64,000 nt of DNA from an uncultured Faecalicatena sp. (GCA_902489075.1 CABTYO010000004.1:1-64000), one strand, 5' to 3'. Counted from the stretch's first letter, positions 51,996-61,542 are shown. Program-made: numbers and translations. The notes: generated by a model not told the origin, from the sequence alone.

Positions 51996-53306
51996 CTACT
52001 CTATTGTCCTAAGAAGAACAGCCGCAACATTCTGTGCACCGCCATAGCCTCTGAGCATGGTCGTCTTCGGCAGCTTCTTCACCTGTCTTTCGCCGCATTC
52101 GCCCCGCATCTGCTTGCAGGCCTCGTATACGTCCGCCAGACCAGAGGCAGCATGTGCATGTCCAAATGAAGTTCTTCCACCGTTTGTATTGATCGGCTTG
52201 TCACCGTCATATGCGGTACGGCCTTCACAGATATATTTCCAGCCTTCTCCATATGGAAGATATCCGGCGATTTCAGCGGAAATCAGATGAGAGGTGATGA
52301 TAAAGTCATTTGCAAAAAACAGATCCAGTTCCTCCGGCTTCACTCCGGTCATCTCATAGACCTGACGGACTGCCTCTTCTGTTGCACGGATTTCAAAATG
52401 CGGTGTGGTGGACTCGCATGCCGCACTTCCCACGCCCAGCACCTCGATCGGCTTGTGGTTTAAGTTCTTTGCAATCTCAGGGATCTTATCGGTCGCGCAG
52501 ACAATGACTGCTGCCGCGCCGTCACATTTTCTCTCCACACCTTCCATTCTCAGGAAGTCTCCCATCTTCGGATTGTAAGGAGATCTCATATAAGACATCA
52601 CATCATCGAAGCCCTTTTCCCTTGCAATCTCTGCAAATTCGGTACGCTCCAGTGCCAGCGGATTCTTTGCAGCATTGCGGCGGTTGTTGATTGCCATCCA
52701 GTTCAGAGTATCATCCATCTGCTCGCTGGTGATCTTGCGGGTGCGCACGTAATCCTCTGCCGCATCATCGTAGATCAGTTCGATCGGCGCCATCAGGCTG
52801 CGGGCATAGGTACGGTCATAGAGCCAGGAAGTCGTTGCCAGGAACTTGTCCATGGTCATCTTCTCTCTTTTATAAGGATGCTTTGGTGTCTCCACGTTAT
52901 CTCCCGGATAAGGAACACTGTCACCGAATTCCACACAGCCGGAGAGTACACAGTTGTATTTGCCGGAAGCTACCGCATTGACTGCCTGCTCGATTGCAAG
53001 ATAACCGGTACAGCAGGCTTCTGAGTGGTGGATCGAACCTTTCCCCTTCATGCCGAACCAGTTGCCGATCTGGATATTCGGGGTCAGATAATTGGAGCCG
53101 TTTAACGGACTTGCCTGTCCATGGAAATAAAAATCCACATCCTGCGGATTCACTCCTGCATCCTCCATTGCCTTGAGCGCCGCATATCCGAACAGCTCAC
53201 CCTCGGTCAGCCCGTTCGTCTCCGGATTGTCCACCGTATACATAAACGGGGTACATCCAACGCCAATAATCGAAACACTTCTGTTGTACTTACCTAATGT
53301 ATTCAT
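51996..53306 (-). CDS. SCP-x/PhlC-type thiolase-like enzyme
   Basis: A 436-aa thiolase-fold protein. Nucleophile Cys at 98/99 (HHSEACCTGYLAIEQAV), His in SFGHAHAASGLAD (near 384); the final GYGGAQNVAAVLL lacks the second catalytic Cys of standard thiolases. This is the SCP-x/PhlC class, which acts with a DUF35 partner in non-classical Claisen or retro-Claisen reactions. It leads the operon thiolase - DUF35 - ACP - Pta - Buk - DUF1097. Confidence 0.88.
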   Translation of the reverse strand: MNTLGKYNRSVSIIGVGCTPFMYTVDNPETNGLTEGELFGYAALKAMEDAGVNPQDVDFYFHGQASPLNGSNYLTPNIQIGNWFGMKGKGSIHHSEACCTGYLAIEQAVNAVASGKYNCVLSGCVEFGDSVPYPGDNVETPKHPYKREKMTMDKFLATTSWLYDRTYARSLMAPIELIYDDAAEDYVRTRKITSEQMDDTLNWMAINNRRNAAKNPLALERTEFAEIAREKGFDDVMSYMRSPYNPKMGDFLRMEGVERKCDGAAAVIVCATDKIPEIAKNLNHKPIEVLGVGSAACESTTPHFEIRATEEAVRQVYEMTGVKPEELDLFFANDFIITSHLISAEIAGYLPYGEGWKYICEGRTAYDGDKPINTNGGRTSFGHAHAASGLADVYEACKQMRGECGERQVKKLPKTTMLRGYGGAQNVAAVLLRTIE

Positions 53307-53552
53307 TCTTTTTCTTCCTTTCTTGGTTTTCCCTTTACCTTTGTATGATTAGTATATATAATATAAACAGCGTATTCATCGTATTTGAGCATGATGTTAA
53401 TGTTGATATCGGGTACACATTTGTGCGCACGCACAATAGCTTTTACATCCATTACTTACATAAAAGAGGACGCTTCACTGCTTTCTTCATAAGATGAAGG
53501 ATGGGATACATCAGAAGTTTTCTCTTATACTGCCTGATAGATCGGAGGAATT
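53307..53552. promoter_or_regulatory. Divergent control region with GC palindrome
   Basis: Between the acyl operon and the PucR-type gene. Contains TTGTGCGCACGCACAA (53421-53436), a 7+2+7 perfect inverted repeat in AT-rich DNA, the best candidate operator. The thiolase ribosome site AAGAAAG/GGAAGAAAAAG lies at the left end. Confidence 0.6.
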
Positions 53553-55103
53553 ATGGAATATCACATTTTACTTGAAAAGCTGAAAAAAAGAGGCTATTAT
53601 CCGCGGATATTCGGGAATCAGGATACCAATTGCGACATGCTGAACATCCGCATTTTCACAAAACACCAGAAGTTATTTGAACCATCCACCCTTTACCTGA
53701 CTTCTACGAAGCTGATGCCTGACGCAGATATCCGGGATGAGTTCACACTCTTCTGCTATGGGAAGGTCATCGATTTTTCCAGGTATGATAACAGCGCTTT
53801 TACCATCGCCTACTTTGGGGAGAGCATCTCACAGGCCGAGCTGTTCAACTTTGCAATGGAAAATCTGACGGAAGTCCACCAGATCACCGCGGGCATGCAT
53901 ATCCTGGTGAATGCCCTGTTTTCCGGGAATGGACTGCAGTATCTGGTGGACACAGCCACCCATCTGTTCGGGAATCCCATCTACGTTGTGGATCTCCAGA
54001 ATAAATACCTTGCCATCTCCGATGGAATCATCCCGGACAACGATTTTTTCCGCGAGGAAAGCGAATCCGGTTATATCAGTGAGACGGGCATCCAGTCCAT
54101 CCGCTCCAATCAGCTGGATGAAAAGGTGCGGAAAAGCAAGACCGCCTACTATTATGTCAACGAACTGGTGCAAAAAGGGATGCTTGTGGATGCCGTACAC
54201 ATCCAGGATATCGAAGTCGGCCATGTCATGATGCTGGAATCCGAGCAGCCCTTCCGTGAATTTGACCCGGACTTTTTTCACCGCTTCTGCAAGCTGGTGT
54301 CGATGGAACTCCAGAAGGATTCTGCCTATGTCCGCAACAAAGGGGTCATGTATTCCTACTTTCTGGCTGACCTGATCAAGAATCCGGACCGCAGCATACG
54401 TGACATCAAAAAACGTCTGCGGGTGCTGGGCTATAAGCTGAAAGAAACTTTTTACATCGTGGCAATCCCGTCCGCCGGACACAGCACTTCCGATCTCAAG
54501 CTGGAAGTTATACTGGAACAGGTGCGGCATATTTTTCCCGAAAGTATCTATGTGATCTACGAGGATGCAATTGTCTTTCTGATCAGCAGGGACATGGACC
54601 AGAATTTAAGTGAATATGAGATGACAAGACTGTCAGAATATCTGTCGGCGAATCAGTTAAAGGCAGGGGTCAGCAACTTCTACCAGGATCTGGAGAATAC
54701 TGCCCGGTTCTACCAGCAGGCCGTGGATTCGGTATCTCTGGGATGCAAACTGAACGATCCGGGCCCGGTCTATTATTTCAGCGACTATTATCTGTATAAA
54801 ATGTTGGAATGCTTTGAAAAAGAAGACGCAGAGATCCGTTTTCTGATTCATCCGGGACTGATGAAGCTGCTTCTGTATGACCAGTCAAAGGGAACGGACT
54901 TTATGAATACTTTGAAAGAATATTTAAGACAGCCGGGGCAGCCTTCTAAAATCGCGGAAAGCCTGCATATCCATAAAAATACATTGCTGTACCGCATGGG
55001 GAAGATCAAGGAAATTACGAACTGCGAATTTTGTTACGGGGAGGACTTTATGAACTTTAATATATCCATGAGGATCATGGAATATCTGGGGATGTTTTCT
55101 TAA
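53553..55103 (+). CDS. PucR/CdaR-family transcriptional regulator
   Basis: A 516-aa regulator. The N-terminal 250 residues form a sensing region with a GAF-like part (VDTATHLFGNPIYVVDLQNKYLAISDG). A GGDEF-like CdaR middle domain (about 290-400) precedes the C-terminal PucR helix-turn-helix: LKEYLRQPGQPSKIAESLHIHKNTLLYRMGKIKEI. Members activate catabolic genes for purines, amino acids or sugars acids in response to their substrates. Divergent from the acyl operon, its likely target. A hairpin AGCAGTGAC/GTCACTGCT (55121-55150) follows. Confidence 0.9.
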   Translation: MEYHILLEKLKKRGYYPRIFGNQDTNCDMLNIRIFTKHQKLFEPSTLYLTSTKLMPDADIRDEFTLFCYGKVIDFSRYDNSAFTIAYFGESISQAELFNFAMENLTEVHQITAGMHILVNALFSGNGLQYLVDTATHLFGNPIYVVDLQNKYLAISDGIIPDNDFFREESESGYISETGIQSIRSNQLDEKVRKSKTAYYYVNELVQKGMLVDAVHIQDIEVGHVMMLESEQPFREFDPDFFHRFCKLVSMELQKDSAYVRNKGVMYSYFLADLIKNPDRSIRDIKKRLRVLGYKLKETFYIVAIPSAGHSTSDLKLEVILEQVRHIFPESIYVIYEDAIVFLISRDMDQNLSEYEMTRLSEYLSANQLKAGVSNFYQDLENTARFYQQAVDSVSLGCKLNDPGPVYYFSDYYLYKMLECFEKEDAEIRFLIHPGLMKLLLYDQSKGTDFMNTLKEYLRQPGQPSKIAESLHIHKNTLLYRMGKIKEITNCEFCYGEDFMNFNISMRIMEYLGMFS

Positions 55104-55196
55104 GACAAGGTGCAGGAAGAAGCAGTGACAATTATTAGCCAGTCACTGCTCAGTTCCTCAGTTATCGTTTCTGTACGTTTTTAATGCCTATTCATG

Positions 55197-55511
55197 CTAA
55201 TCAATGTGAAATACTTCTAATAGCTCTGTACTTATTGGGCTATTGTCCTCATTAGTTTCCATAATATCCTTCATAAATGCCCACCACTTATCTCGTACAG
55301 CATTTACTTTCATAGCTGAATCCTGTTTTGCTTCATCTACCTTCATGCTGGAAAACAGATAGTTCGTTTCTCGATCCCAATATATAGAATAGTCAGAAAT
55401 TCCATTTTCCTTGATCATCTGTTTTACATCAGGCCAGATCTTTGAATGGCGTTTTTCATATTCCTTTTCAAAACCTGGCATAAGTTTCATTTTATAAGCT
55501 TTTCTTATCAT
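55197..55511 (-). CDS. L-rhamnose mutarotase-like protein (RhaM/DUF718)
   Basis: A 104-aa mutarotase of the RhaM family. Signature: MIRKAYKMKLMPGFEKEYEKRHSKIWPDVKQMIKENGISDYSIYWDRE with the sugar-binding Tyr/His/Trp residues. ATG 55511 follows GGAGAAGAG; the sulfatase TAA ends two bases before it, so they are coupled. The enzyme interconverts anomers of rhamnose or a related deoxy sugar, suggesting that the desulfated product of the adjacent enzyme is a sugar. Confidence 0.9.
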   Translation of the reverse strand: MIRKAYKMKLMPGFEKEYEKRHSKIWPDVKQMIKENGISDYSIYWDRETNYLFSSMKVDEAKQDSAMKVNAVRDKWWAFMKDIMETNEDNSPISTELLEVFHID

Positions 55512-55512
55512 T

Positions 55513-56991
55513 TTACTCTTCTCCGTCATCGTATTTTTCTTCCAGCAATACCCCTGGACCATAGGGAAAAAATGATGTCATAATATAGGGACAGGTGCAG
55601 TTATCTGTTACTTTTTTACCAAATTTCCACAACTTTAGACACATTTCTTTTACAATCTCTTTTGATGCCTCTTTGTGAATGATATTATGATTTTCCTCTG
55701 GATCATTTTCCAGGTCATACAAGATATCGTAATCAAAGCCATTAAAAACATATTTCCATTTATGATTGAACACTGCCCTCTGTATTCCATACATTTCATT
55801 TCCATTCGTCTGCGTATACAACTCTGTACGCCAGTTTTTCACTTTCTCACCTTTCAAAAACGGCATAACCGAAACGCCTGCAAATTTCCTGTCTACAGTG
55901 ACTCCTGCCAGATCCAGTATCGTTGGTGCAAAATCCGCAAGTGAAATAAATGCCTCCTTTTCGATTCCGGTCAGTATCCCAGCCCCACCTATCATCGCAC
56001 AGATGTTGTAACTTTCTCTGTAACATGGAATTCCTTTAGACCACATACCATGAGCACCTGCCAAATCTCCATGATCAGACAGATACAAAATAACGGTATC
56101 ATCAGCAAAATCTTTGTTCTTAACCGCATCCAGTATTTTTCCGAATAAAGCATCTTCATATGTACAAAAGGCATAGTATCGTTTCAGGCTTTCCTTATGT
56201 TCCTCTTCCGTTAATCGAAACATTTCCTTTGTCCTTTTATAAAAAGCAGGAACATCTTCTAATTCTTTATAAAAGCTTTTTGGTAATTCTATGTCTACAT
56301 CCCTGTACATATCCAGATATTCCTGTGGTGGAGTATACGGATCATGTGGACCAACCGTCCCGACATATAGAAAGAAAGGATCATCACTTTGGTAATTCTC
56401 TATAACCTTCACGGCCTGCTCTACACTATCACTATCTCCAAATGGATTTTCCTCGATACCAAATTGATAATACTTCGGGTAGCCTGGACGGATAATCTGC
56501 CCAAAGGCTTTCTTATCTCCTTCTCTATCAATTGTATTTGAGTCAGAGTAGAAGTTCTCCCAATCTTCGGCGTGTACCTCATACCCCCGTCTCATTTGCC
56601 CATAGTTGGAAGTGAAATATCTTAAAATTTCATCAAATCCATGTTCCTCGGGTCCTGAAAATGCACTGACATGCCATTTTCCTGAAAAAAAAGTCCGATA
56701 ACCATTTTCTTTTAAATCTTCTGGGAATAATTTGACACCATCAAACAAATCACGTGATATCGCATTATTATTCTCTACATTATGCCAAACACCATGCTGC
56801 GAAGGCATAAGTCCTGAAAAGAATGTAGCCCTTGAAGGACAGCAATGTGGTGAGGCAGTATATGCTTCTCGAAAATGCATGGCATTTTTCCTAAACTTAT
56901 CGATATTCGGGGTAATCACAGCACTGTCCTCACATATTGTGTCTCCCAGCTGTTGGTCTGTCATAAAAACAATTATATTTTTCTTTTTCAT
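55513..56991 (-). CDS. Cytoplasmic Cys-type sulfatase (alkaline phosphatase superfamily)
   Basis: A 492-aa sulfatase. Metal ligand D12 (MTDQQ), catalytic motif C50-C51-P-S-R (HCCPSRATFFSG) whose first Cys becomes formylglycine, GKWHVSAF, and YLSDHGDLAGAHGMWSKG. No signal peptide, so it acts inside the cell and needs an anaerobic sulfatase maturase encoded elsewhere. It is similar to choline-sulfatase/N-sulfoglucosamine sulfohydrolase-type arylsulfatases. ATG 56991; a GTG at 57015 overlaps the ATPase and is less likely. Upstream importer genes point to uptake of a small sulfate ester. Confidence 0.93.
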   Translation of the reverse strand: MKKKNIIVFMTDQQLGDTICEDSAVITPNIDKFRKNAMHFREAYTASPHCCPSRATFFSGLMPSQHGVWHNVENNNAISRDLFDGVKLFPEDLKENGYRTFFSGKWHVSAFSGPEEHGFDEILRYFTSNYGQMRRGYEVHAEDWENFYSDSNTIDREGDKKAFGQIIRPGYPKYYQFGIEENPFGDSDSVEQAVKVIENYQSDDPFFLYVGTVGPHDPYTPPQEYLDMYRDVDIELPKSFYKELEDVPAFYKRTKEMFRLTEEEHKESLKRYYAFCTYEDALFGKILDAVKNKDFADDTVILYLSDHGDLAGAHGMWSKGIPCYRESYNICAMIGGAGILTGIEKEAFISLADFAPTILDLAGVTVDRKFAGVSVMPFLKGEKVKNWRTELYTQTNGNEMYGIQRAVFNHKWKYVFNGFDYDILYDLENDPEENHNIIHKEASKEIVKEMCLKLWKFGKKVTDNCTCPYIMTSFFPYGPGVLLEEKYDDGEE

Positions 56992-57005
56992 TCTAGCTTT
57001 TTCTC

Positions 57006-57761
57006 CTACCACCACTTTATCAATTCTGTAATCTTATTACGCAGTTCTACAAATTCCAAACTCATAATATCTCTCGGACGGGGGAGATCATTTTTCACAA
57101 CTTTCTTTACCGTTGTTGGTTTATTTGTTAATACCATAATGTTTTCACTTAAATAAACCGCTTCTTCCACATTATGTGTAATAAAAATTACAGTGGTTCC
57201 TGTTTTTTTCCAGAGCTTAATTAGTTCATCTTCAAGCTTAAATCGTAAATCAATATCCAACTGGCCATAAGGCTCATCCATAAGCAGTAATTCCGGTTCA
57301 GTTGCAAAAGCTCTGGCTATTGCAATTCGCTGTACCATACTTGTAGATACCTGCTGAGGATAATAATTTCTAAAATCACTTAGCCCAACGATATTTAACA
57401 TCTGATCAACTCTCTGTTTTATATCTCCATCTGAAAAGTGCTTTATTTTAAGCCCAAAGGCAATATTCTGTTCAATTGTGAGCCAAGGCATAGCAGAAGA
57501 TTCCTGAAAAATATATGATATATTATGTTTCTTTAAATCTACTTTTTCTCCGTTGATCAGAATACTGCCTTCTGTTATATCATAAATACCCGTAAGGCTG
57601 TTTAGAAATGTTGTTTTTCCACAACCTGTTGGACCAACTACAACAAGAAATTCTCCTTTCTTCACTTCAAAGTTCATCTTATCCAAAACAAGCAGATCTC
57701 CAAACTTTTTTGTCATATTAACTACCTGTACCTTAGGCTGTTCTTCTATTTTCTTCTCCAT
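57006..57761 (-). CDS. SsuB/TauB-like ABC ATPase 2
   Basis: A 251-aa ATPase: Walker A VGPTGCGKTTFLNSLTG (50-66), signature VSTSMVQRIAIARAF (LSGG is replaced by VSTS), Walker B LLLMDEPYGQLD, H loop FITHNVEEA. The altered signature suggests a degenerate ATPase site that pairs with ATPase 1 as a heterodimer. ATG 57761 follows GGGGAGG. Cotranscribed between ATPase 1 and the sulfatase. Confidence 0.9.
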   Translation of the reverse strand: MEKKIEEQPKVQVVNMTKKFGDLLVLDKMNFEVKKGEFLVVVGPTGCGKTTFLNSLTGIYDITEGSILINGEKVDLKKHNISYIFQESSAMPWLTIEQNIAFGLKIKHFSDGDIKQRVDQMLNIVGLSDFRNYYPQQVSTSMVQRIAIARAFATEPELLLMDEPYGQLDIDLRFKLEDELIKLWKKTGTTVIFITHNVEEAVYLSENIMVLTNKPTTVKKVVKNDLPRPRDIMSLEFVELRNKITELIKWW

Positions 57762-57780
57762 TAAGCTGCCTCCCCATGCC

Positions 57781-58563
57781 TTATAATGTATGATCAACTA
57801 CGTCGTTTATCTCTCGGCGCAATTCAAGAAATTCAGGGTCTATGTAACTTCTGGGTCTGGGCAAGTCAATTTTAAATTCCTTTTTTATAACAGTTGGGCA
57901 GTTCCTCAGTACAGCAATTCTATCTGCGACATATACAGCTTCCTCAATATTATTAGTAACAAAGATAATAGTTCTTTTTTCAGACTGCCAGATTCTGACT
58001 ATTTCATCCTGCATCAGATATCTTGTTTGTGCATCCAGCGCGCCAAACGGTTCATCCATTAAAATAACTTTTGGTTCATTACAATAGGCTCTGGCAATCC
58101 CTACACGTTGCTTCATTCCGCCAGATATCTGGGCAGGAAATGAATCTTCAAATCCTTCCAATCCTACCAGTTTTATATAATGCATAGCTCTTTTCTGCCG
58201 CTCGGCCTTGGATACACCTCTGCGCTTCAAACCATACTCTACGTTTCCCATAACAGTTAACCATGGAAAAATCGCAAGATTTTGAAACACCATCCCACGT
58301 TCTACAGAAGGTCCTGCTATTGTCTCTCCTTCCATTTCCAAGTTTCCCTGTGTAGGCTCCATAAAGCCGGCAATCATATTCATTATTGTCGTTTTCCCAC
58401 ATTGACCAGGTCCAAATAACACCAGAAATTCATTCTCATGAACCGTAAATGTTAAATTTTCAACCACTTTAAACTGTTGTGATTTTTTATCCTTCCCTAT
58501 GGATTCAAATGTTTTTGTCACACCTTTGCAATTGATTACTTCCCTCTGATTGACCATCTGCAT
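57781..58563 (-). CDS. SsuB/TauB-like ABC ATPase 1
   Basis: A 260-aa ATPase: Walker A FGPGQCGKTTIMNMIAG (50-66), signature ISGGMKQRVGIARAY, Walker B VILMDEPFGALD and the D/H loops IFVTNNIEEA (His replaced by Asn). ATG 58563 follows GGAGG; it overlaps permease 2 by 28 bases. With ATPase 2 it energises the importer. Confidence 0.92.
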   Translation of the reverse strand: MQMVNQREVINCKGVTKTFESIGKDKKSQQFKVVENLTFTVHENEFLVLFGPGQCGKTTIMNMIAGFMEPTQGNLEMEGETIAGPSVERGMVFQNLAIFPWLTVMGNVEYGLKRRGVSKAERQKRAMHYIKLVGLEGFEDSFPAQISGGMKQRVGIARAYCNEPKVILMDEPFGALDAQTRYLMQDEIVRIWQSEKRTIIFVTNNIEEAVYVADRIAVLRNCPTVIKKEFKIDLPRPRSYIDPEFLELRREINDVVDHTL

Positions 58564-59321
58564 AAATAATCCTCCAATTTTCTCATAATAGTTGCCAGTA
58601 AGAATCCTATTATTGCAATTCCTATAATTCCAACTAATGTCTGGAGCATATCGTGATTACTTTGTCCTGCCATAATCAACCAGCCAATGCCGCTTTGAGA
58701 TCGTACCATCTCAGCCGCAACTACAGAAGCCCATCCGACGGCGGAGGCAGTATGCAGGCCTGCAAAAATAATAGGCGTACTTGCTGGTATAACAATAGTA
58801 AAAAACAAATCAATATCTGTAGCTCCCAACATCTTAGCTGCATTGACTAATGAGGGATCTACCGATTTTGCACCTGCATAAGAATTCTGTGTTACACTCA
58901 TAAAAGCTCCAAGAAAAACAATAAAATACTTTGTTGATTCTCCTAATCCAAACCAGATAATTCCCAAAGGAATCCATGCAAGAATTGGAATGGGGCGGAT
59001 AATCTGAAAAACAGGTCCAAAAAAGGCATTGATTCTCGGATACCACCCCATTGTTAATCCCAGTGTAATTCCAAGGATATCCGCTAAAAGGAAGCCAACC
59101 AAAAACCTTGACAAAGTGATACCTATATGACCAAACATCGTAGTCCTGCCAATTGGTTCTACAAAGGATTCCGCAAATTTCTGAATGACTGCAATTGGAG
59201 TAGGAAGTACAGTTCCCAAGCGGGTTCCATTTGTCCCCAAAAACCAGATAACAAGAAAAGCAATCACAGATATCGCTGTACAAATTACTTTCTGAAATGC
59301 TGTTGCCTTTCTTACATTCAT
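58536..59321 (-). CDS. SsuC/TauC-like ABC permease 2
   Basis: A 261-aa BPD-type inner-membrane permease with six helices. EAA loop: MLGATDIDLFFTIVIPASTPIIFAGLHTASAVGWASVVAAEMVRS. Starts MNVRKATAFQKVIC at ATG 59321; the longer frame to 59402 overlaps permease 1. Family members move sulfonates, sulfate esters, nitrate or thiamine precursors. Confidence 0.9.
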   Translation of the reverse strand: MNVRKATAFQKVICTAISVIAFLVIWFLGTNGTRLGTVLPTPIAVIQKFAESFVEPIGRTTMFGHIGITLSRFLVGFLLADILGITLGLTMGWYPRINAFFGPVFQIIRPIPILAWIPLGIIWFGLGESTKYFIVFLGAFMSVTQNSYAGAKSVDPSLVNAAKMLGATDIDLFFTIVIPASTPIIFAGLHTASAVGWASVVAAEMVRSQSGIGWLIMAGQSNHDMLQTLVGIIGIAIIGFLLATIMRKLEDYLCRWSIRGK

Positions 59322-60106
59322 TGCCACCTTCCCCCTTTCATCAATTGTTTCTCCAATAATCCCAATAGAAGATTCAATAATGCCCCTACTATACCAATAC
59401 AAATCATACCAGCTATAATTACATCTGTACGATAAATACCTCTACACAGTGTAATCAAATATCCTAATCCACAATCAGCCGCCAGCATTTCTGCCCCAAC
59501 AATCGTTGCCCACGAATTGCCCAAAGCTACTTTTAACCCTGTCATTAGATATGGAATTGCAGAGGGAATGGCAACTTTAAACAATGTTTCTCGTTTTGTA
59601 GCGCCAAAAACTTCTGCTACCCATATATGAACATCTTTTGTCTGTCTGATTCCTGTATAGCTATTTACAATTGTTGGAATGAGTGATGCCAGACCAATTA
59701 CCATTACCTTTGGTAGTATTCCTATTCCAAATAAAGTTATGGCAACAGGAACCCACGCAATACCTGGTACAGGTTTAATTAAATCGAAAATTGGACGCAC
59801 AAATAAATCTAGCTTTTCATACCACCCCATCAGTATTCCTAACGTATTCCCTACAAAAACTCCACAAATATAACCCATCAGAGTTATCTTCAGACTCGAC
59901 CATATATGTTCCTGCATAAGATGTCCATCCGGTCTAGGATCATAAAATTTTGTAATAAGTGTTTTAAATGTCCGAATCGGTCCCGCTAAAGTATTTTGCC
60001 TGAATATTCCCATCCCTTCTGTTACTAACCACCATATAAATAGTAGTAACGTAATAGAAACAATCGAATATACATAATATTTCTTCTTCGTTTTTTTTCT
60101 GTGCAT
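59318..60106 (-). CDS. SsuC/TauC-like ABC permease 1
   Basis: A 262-aa permease with six helices; EAA loop VFGATKRETLFKVAIPSAIPYLMTGLKVALGNSWATIVGAEMLAAD. Two different permeases and two different ATPases imply one heteromeric importer, since there is only one binding protein gene. Starts after an AT-rich gap of 56 bases from the binding protein gene. Confidence 0.92.
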   Translation of the reverse strand: MHRKKTKKKYYVYSIVSITLLLFIWWLVTEGMGIFRQNTLAGPIRTFKTLITKFYDPRPDGHLMQEHIWSSLKITLMGYICGVFVGNTLGILMGWYEKLDLFVRPIFDLIKPVPGIAWVPVAITLFGIGILPKVMVIGLASLIPTIVNSYTGIRQTKDVHIWVAEVFGATKRETLFKVAIPSAIPYLMTGLKVALGNSWATIVGAEMLAADCGLGYLITLCRGIYRTDVIIAGMICIGIVGALLNLLLGLLEKQLMKGGRWQ

Positions 60107-60162
60107 ATTTCTCTCTCTATTTCTTAATATTGATTATTAACAAGAAGCATTATAATTACCAT

Positions 60163-61284
60163 TTATTCATAAAAATCTACCTTTAAATTAATTCCCAGAG
60201 CATCTTTGATTACTTGAGTATTTGTACTTTCTTTTACAAATTCCATTGAATCCTCCGTCAACAGACCGAGATTAATTAAATTGCTCGTAGCATAAGTTTC
60301 ATGATAACCATACTGGTACTCTGGATCTGTAAGATGTTCCTCATCGTAGAAAAATGATGTATCAATCAGAGCTCTCATATCACTGTCTGAGTATTCTTTT
60401 CCATTCTCATTAAAAAATTTCATTGCATCTTCATAATACACCTCATCATCAGCCTCCAATTCCGTTGCGGCTTTGTATATAGCCTGGCAAATCAATACTG
60501 TGTCATCATAATGTGATTCCAGAAATTCATTTGTAGCCATAAAAACATCCGCCGGTACACAACCACAGACTTCCTCATAATTAGCAAGTCTGACAAACCC
60601 TGCATCTAAAGCCTGTGTTGAATATGGTGGAAATAATCCAGCTGCATCCACTTCTCCTGCCACAAGTGCAGTCAACGCCGATCCAGCATCCATGCCTATC
60701 AGTTCATAATCACTTGTTAATGCACCCAGTTTCGTTACATAAGCATCTGTCACAATCTGGGCAATTGTTCCCTGTGGAGCTGCTACCTTCATTCCCTTTA
60801 CTGTATCGGCATTCCCATATACATCCGGCAGTTCCTTTATCTTTCCCTGCATTTTGGCAGCTTTGTATTCCGGATCTGCATATACTCCATATTCTGTCTG
60901 AGCATTCACATCTCCCAAATAGGCATATTCTCCAGTAGCAAACGAATATGCAGAAGCAAAACCATTAATTCCGATATCGACCTCTCCTGCTGCAAACCCC
61001 TCATTTATAGTAACACCATCCTGAAACATTACAATTTCTACATCCAATCCCAAATCAGCAAAGTAACCTTCTTTTTCTGCACGATATGCTGCAACAGCCC
61101 CATTGCCAGGATGCATTGCAAAACGTATTTTATCACTGCTTGAAACAAATTCCCCCTCTTCCGACTGACTATTGTTCTCATTGTTTCCCTTGCTTTCAGG
61201 CTTATCATTTCCACTGCATCCCATTACAAGCCCCATTGCCATTACTGTTGCCAGAATCACACCACAAATCTTTTTGTTTTTCAT
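60163..61284 (-). CDS. NMT1/SsuA-like substrate-binding lipoprotein
   Basis: A 373-aa lipoprotein with lipobox LVMGC (Cys 23) after MKNKKICGVILATVMAMG. The NMT1/THI5-type fold is seen in FAMHPGNGAVAAYRAEKEGYFADLGLDVEIVMFQDG, GEVDIGINGFASAYSF, and MKVAAPQGTIAQIVTDAYV. First gene of the transport-sulfatase unit. Ligand is probably the sulfate ester cleaved by the sulfatase (inference). Confidence 0.9.
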   Translation of the reverse strand: MKNKKICGVILATVMAMGLVMGCSGNDKPESKGNNENNSQSEEGEFVSSSDKIRFAMHPGNGAVAAYRAEKEGYFADLGLDVEIVMFQDGVTINEGFAAGEVDIGINGFASAYSFATGEYAYLGDVNAQTEYGVYADPEYKAAKMQGKIKELPDVYGNADTVKGMKVAAPQGTIAQIVTDAYVTKLGALTSDYELIGMDAGSALTALVAGEVDAAGLFPPYSTQALDAGFVRLANYEEVCGCVPADVFMATNEFLESHYDDTVLICQAIYKAATELEADDEVYYEDAMKFFNENGKEYSDSDMRALIDTSFFYDEEHLTDPEYQYGYHETYATSNLINLGLLTEDSMEFVKESTNTQVIKDALGINLKVDFYE

Positions 61285-61369
61285 TTTCTTTCCTCCTCGT
61301 AACATTGCCGCAATCTATTTTTATTTTCTGCAGCATTTATATGGGTTTCTTTAGCTTTATTTTACCAGT

Positions 61370-61390
61370 ACATTTTACTATATAAAATGT
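61370..61390. promoter_or_regulatory. Inverted repeat upstream of importer operon
   Basis: ACATTTTA-N5-TAAAATGT (61370-61377, 61383-61390), about 80 bases before the binding-protein start on its upstream side. Candidate site for the AraC-type regulator. Confidence 0.5.
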
Positions 61391-61432
61391 ATATATCCGT
61401 CAATAATATGTACAAATCAGACAATATAAAAG

Positions 61433-61521
61433 GCTGTTACAAAATGAATTTCTTTTACAAAATAGGACTCTGATTCATTTAATCCAACCATATTTTATAA
61501 AGTTATCCATTTTGAAACAGC
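61433..61521. repeat. Small inverted-repeat element (MITE-like) or terminator
   Basis: GCTGTTACAAAATG (61433-61446) and CATTTTGAAACAGC (61508-61521) form a 14-bp terminal inverted repeat with one mismatch around 61 bases; an inner pair AATGAAT/ATTCATT extends it. It follows the end of the regulator gene and could be its terminator or a miniature transposable element. Confidence 0.5.
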
Positions 61522-61542
61522 ACTGTTCTTTCAAGTGACCCT

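Noticed and set aside
53829..54530. 233-aa minus-strand open frame inside the PucR-type gene
   Set aside because: Fully antisense to a well-supported regulator; no ribosome site and no family resemblance.
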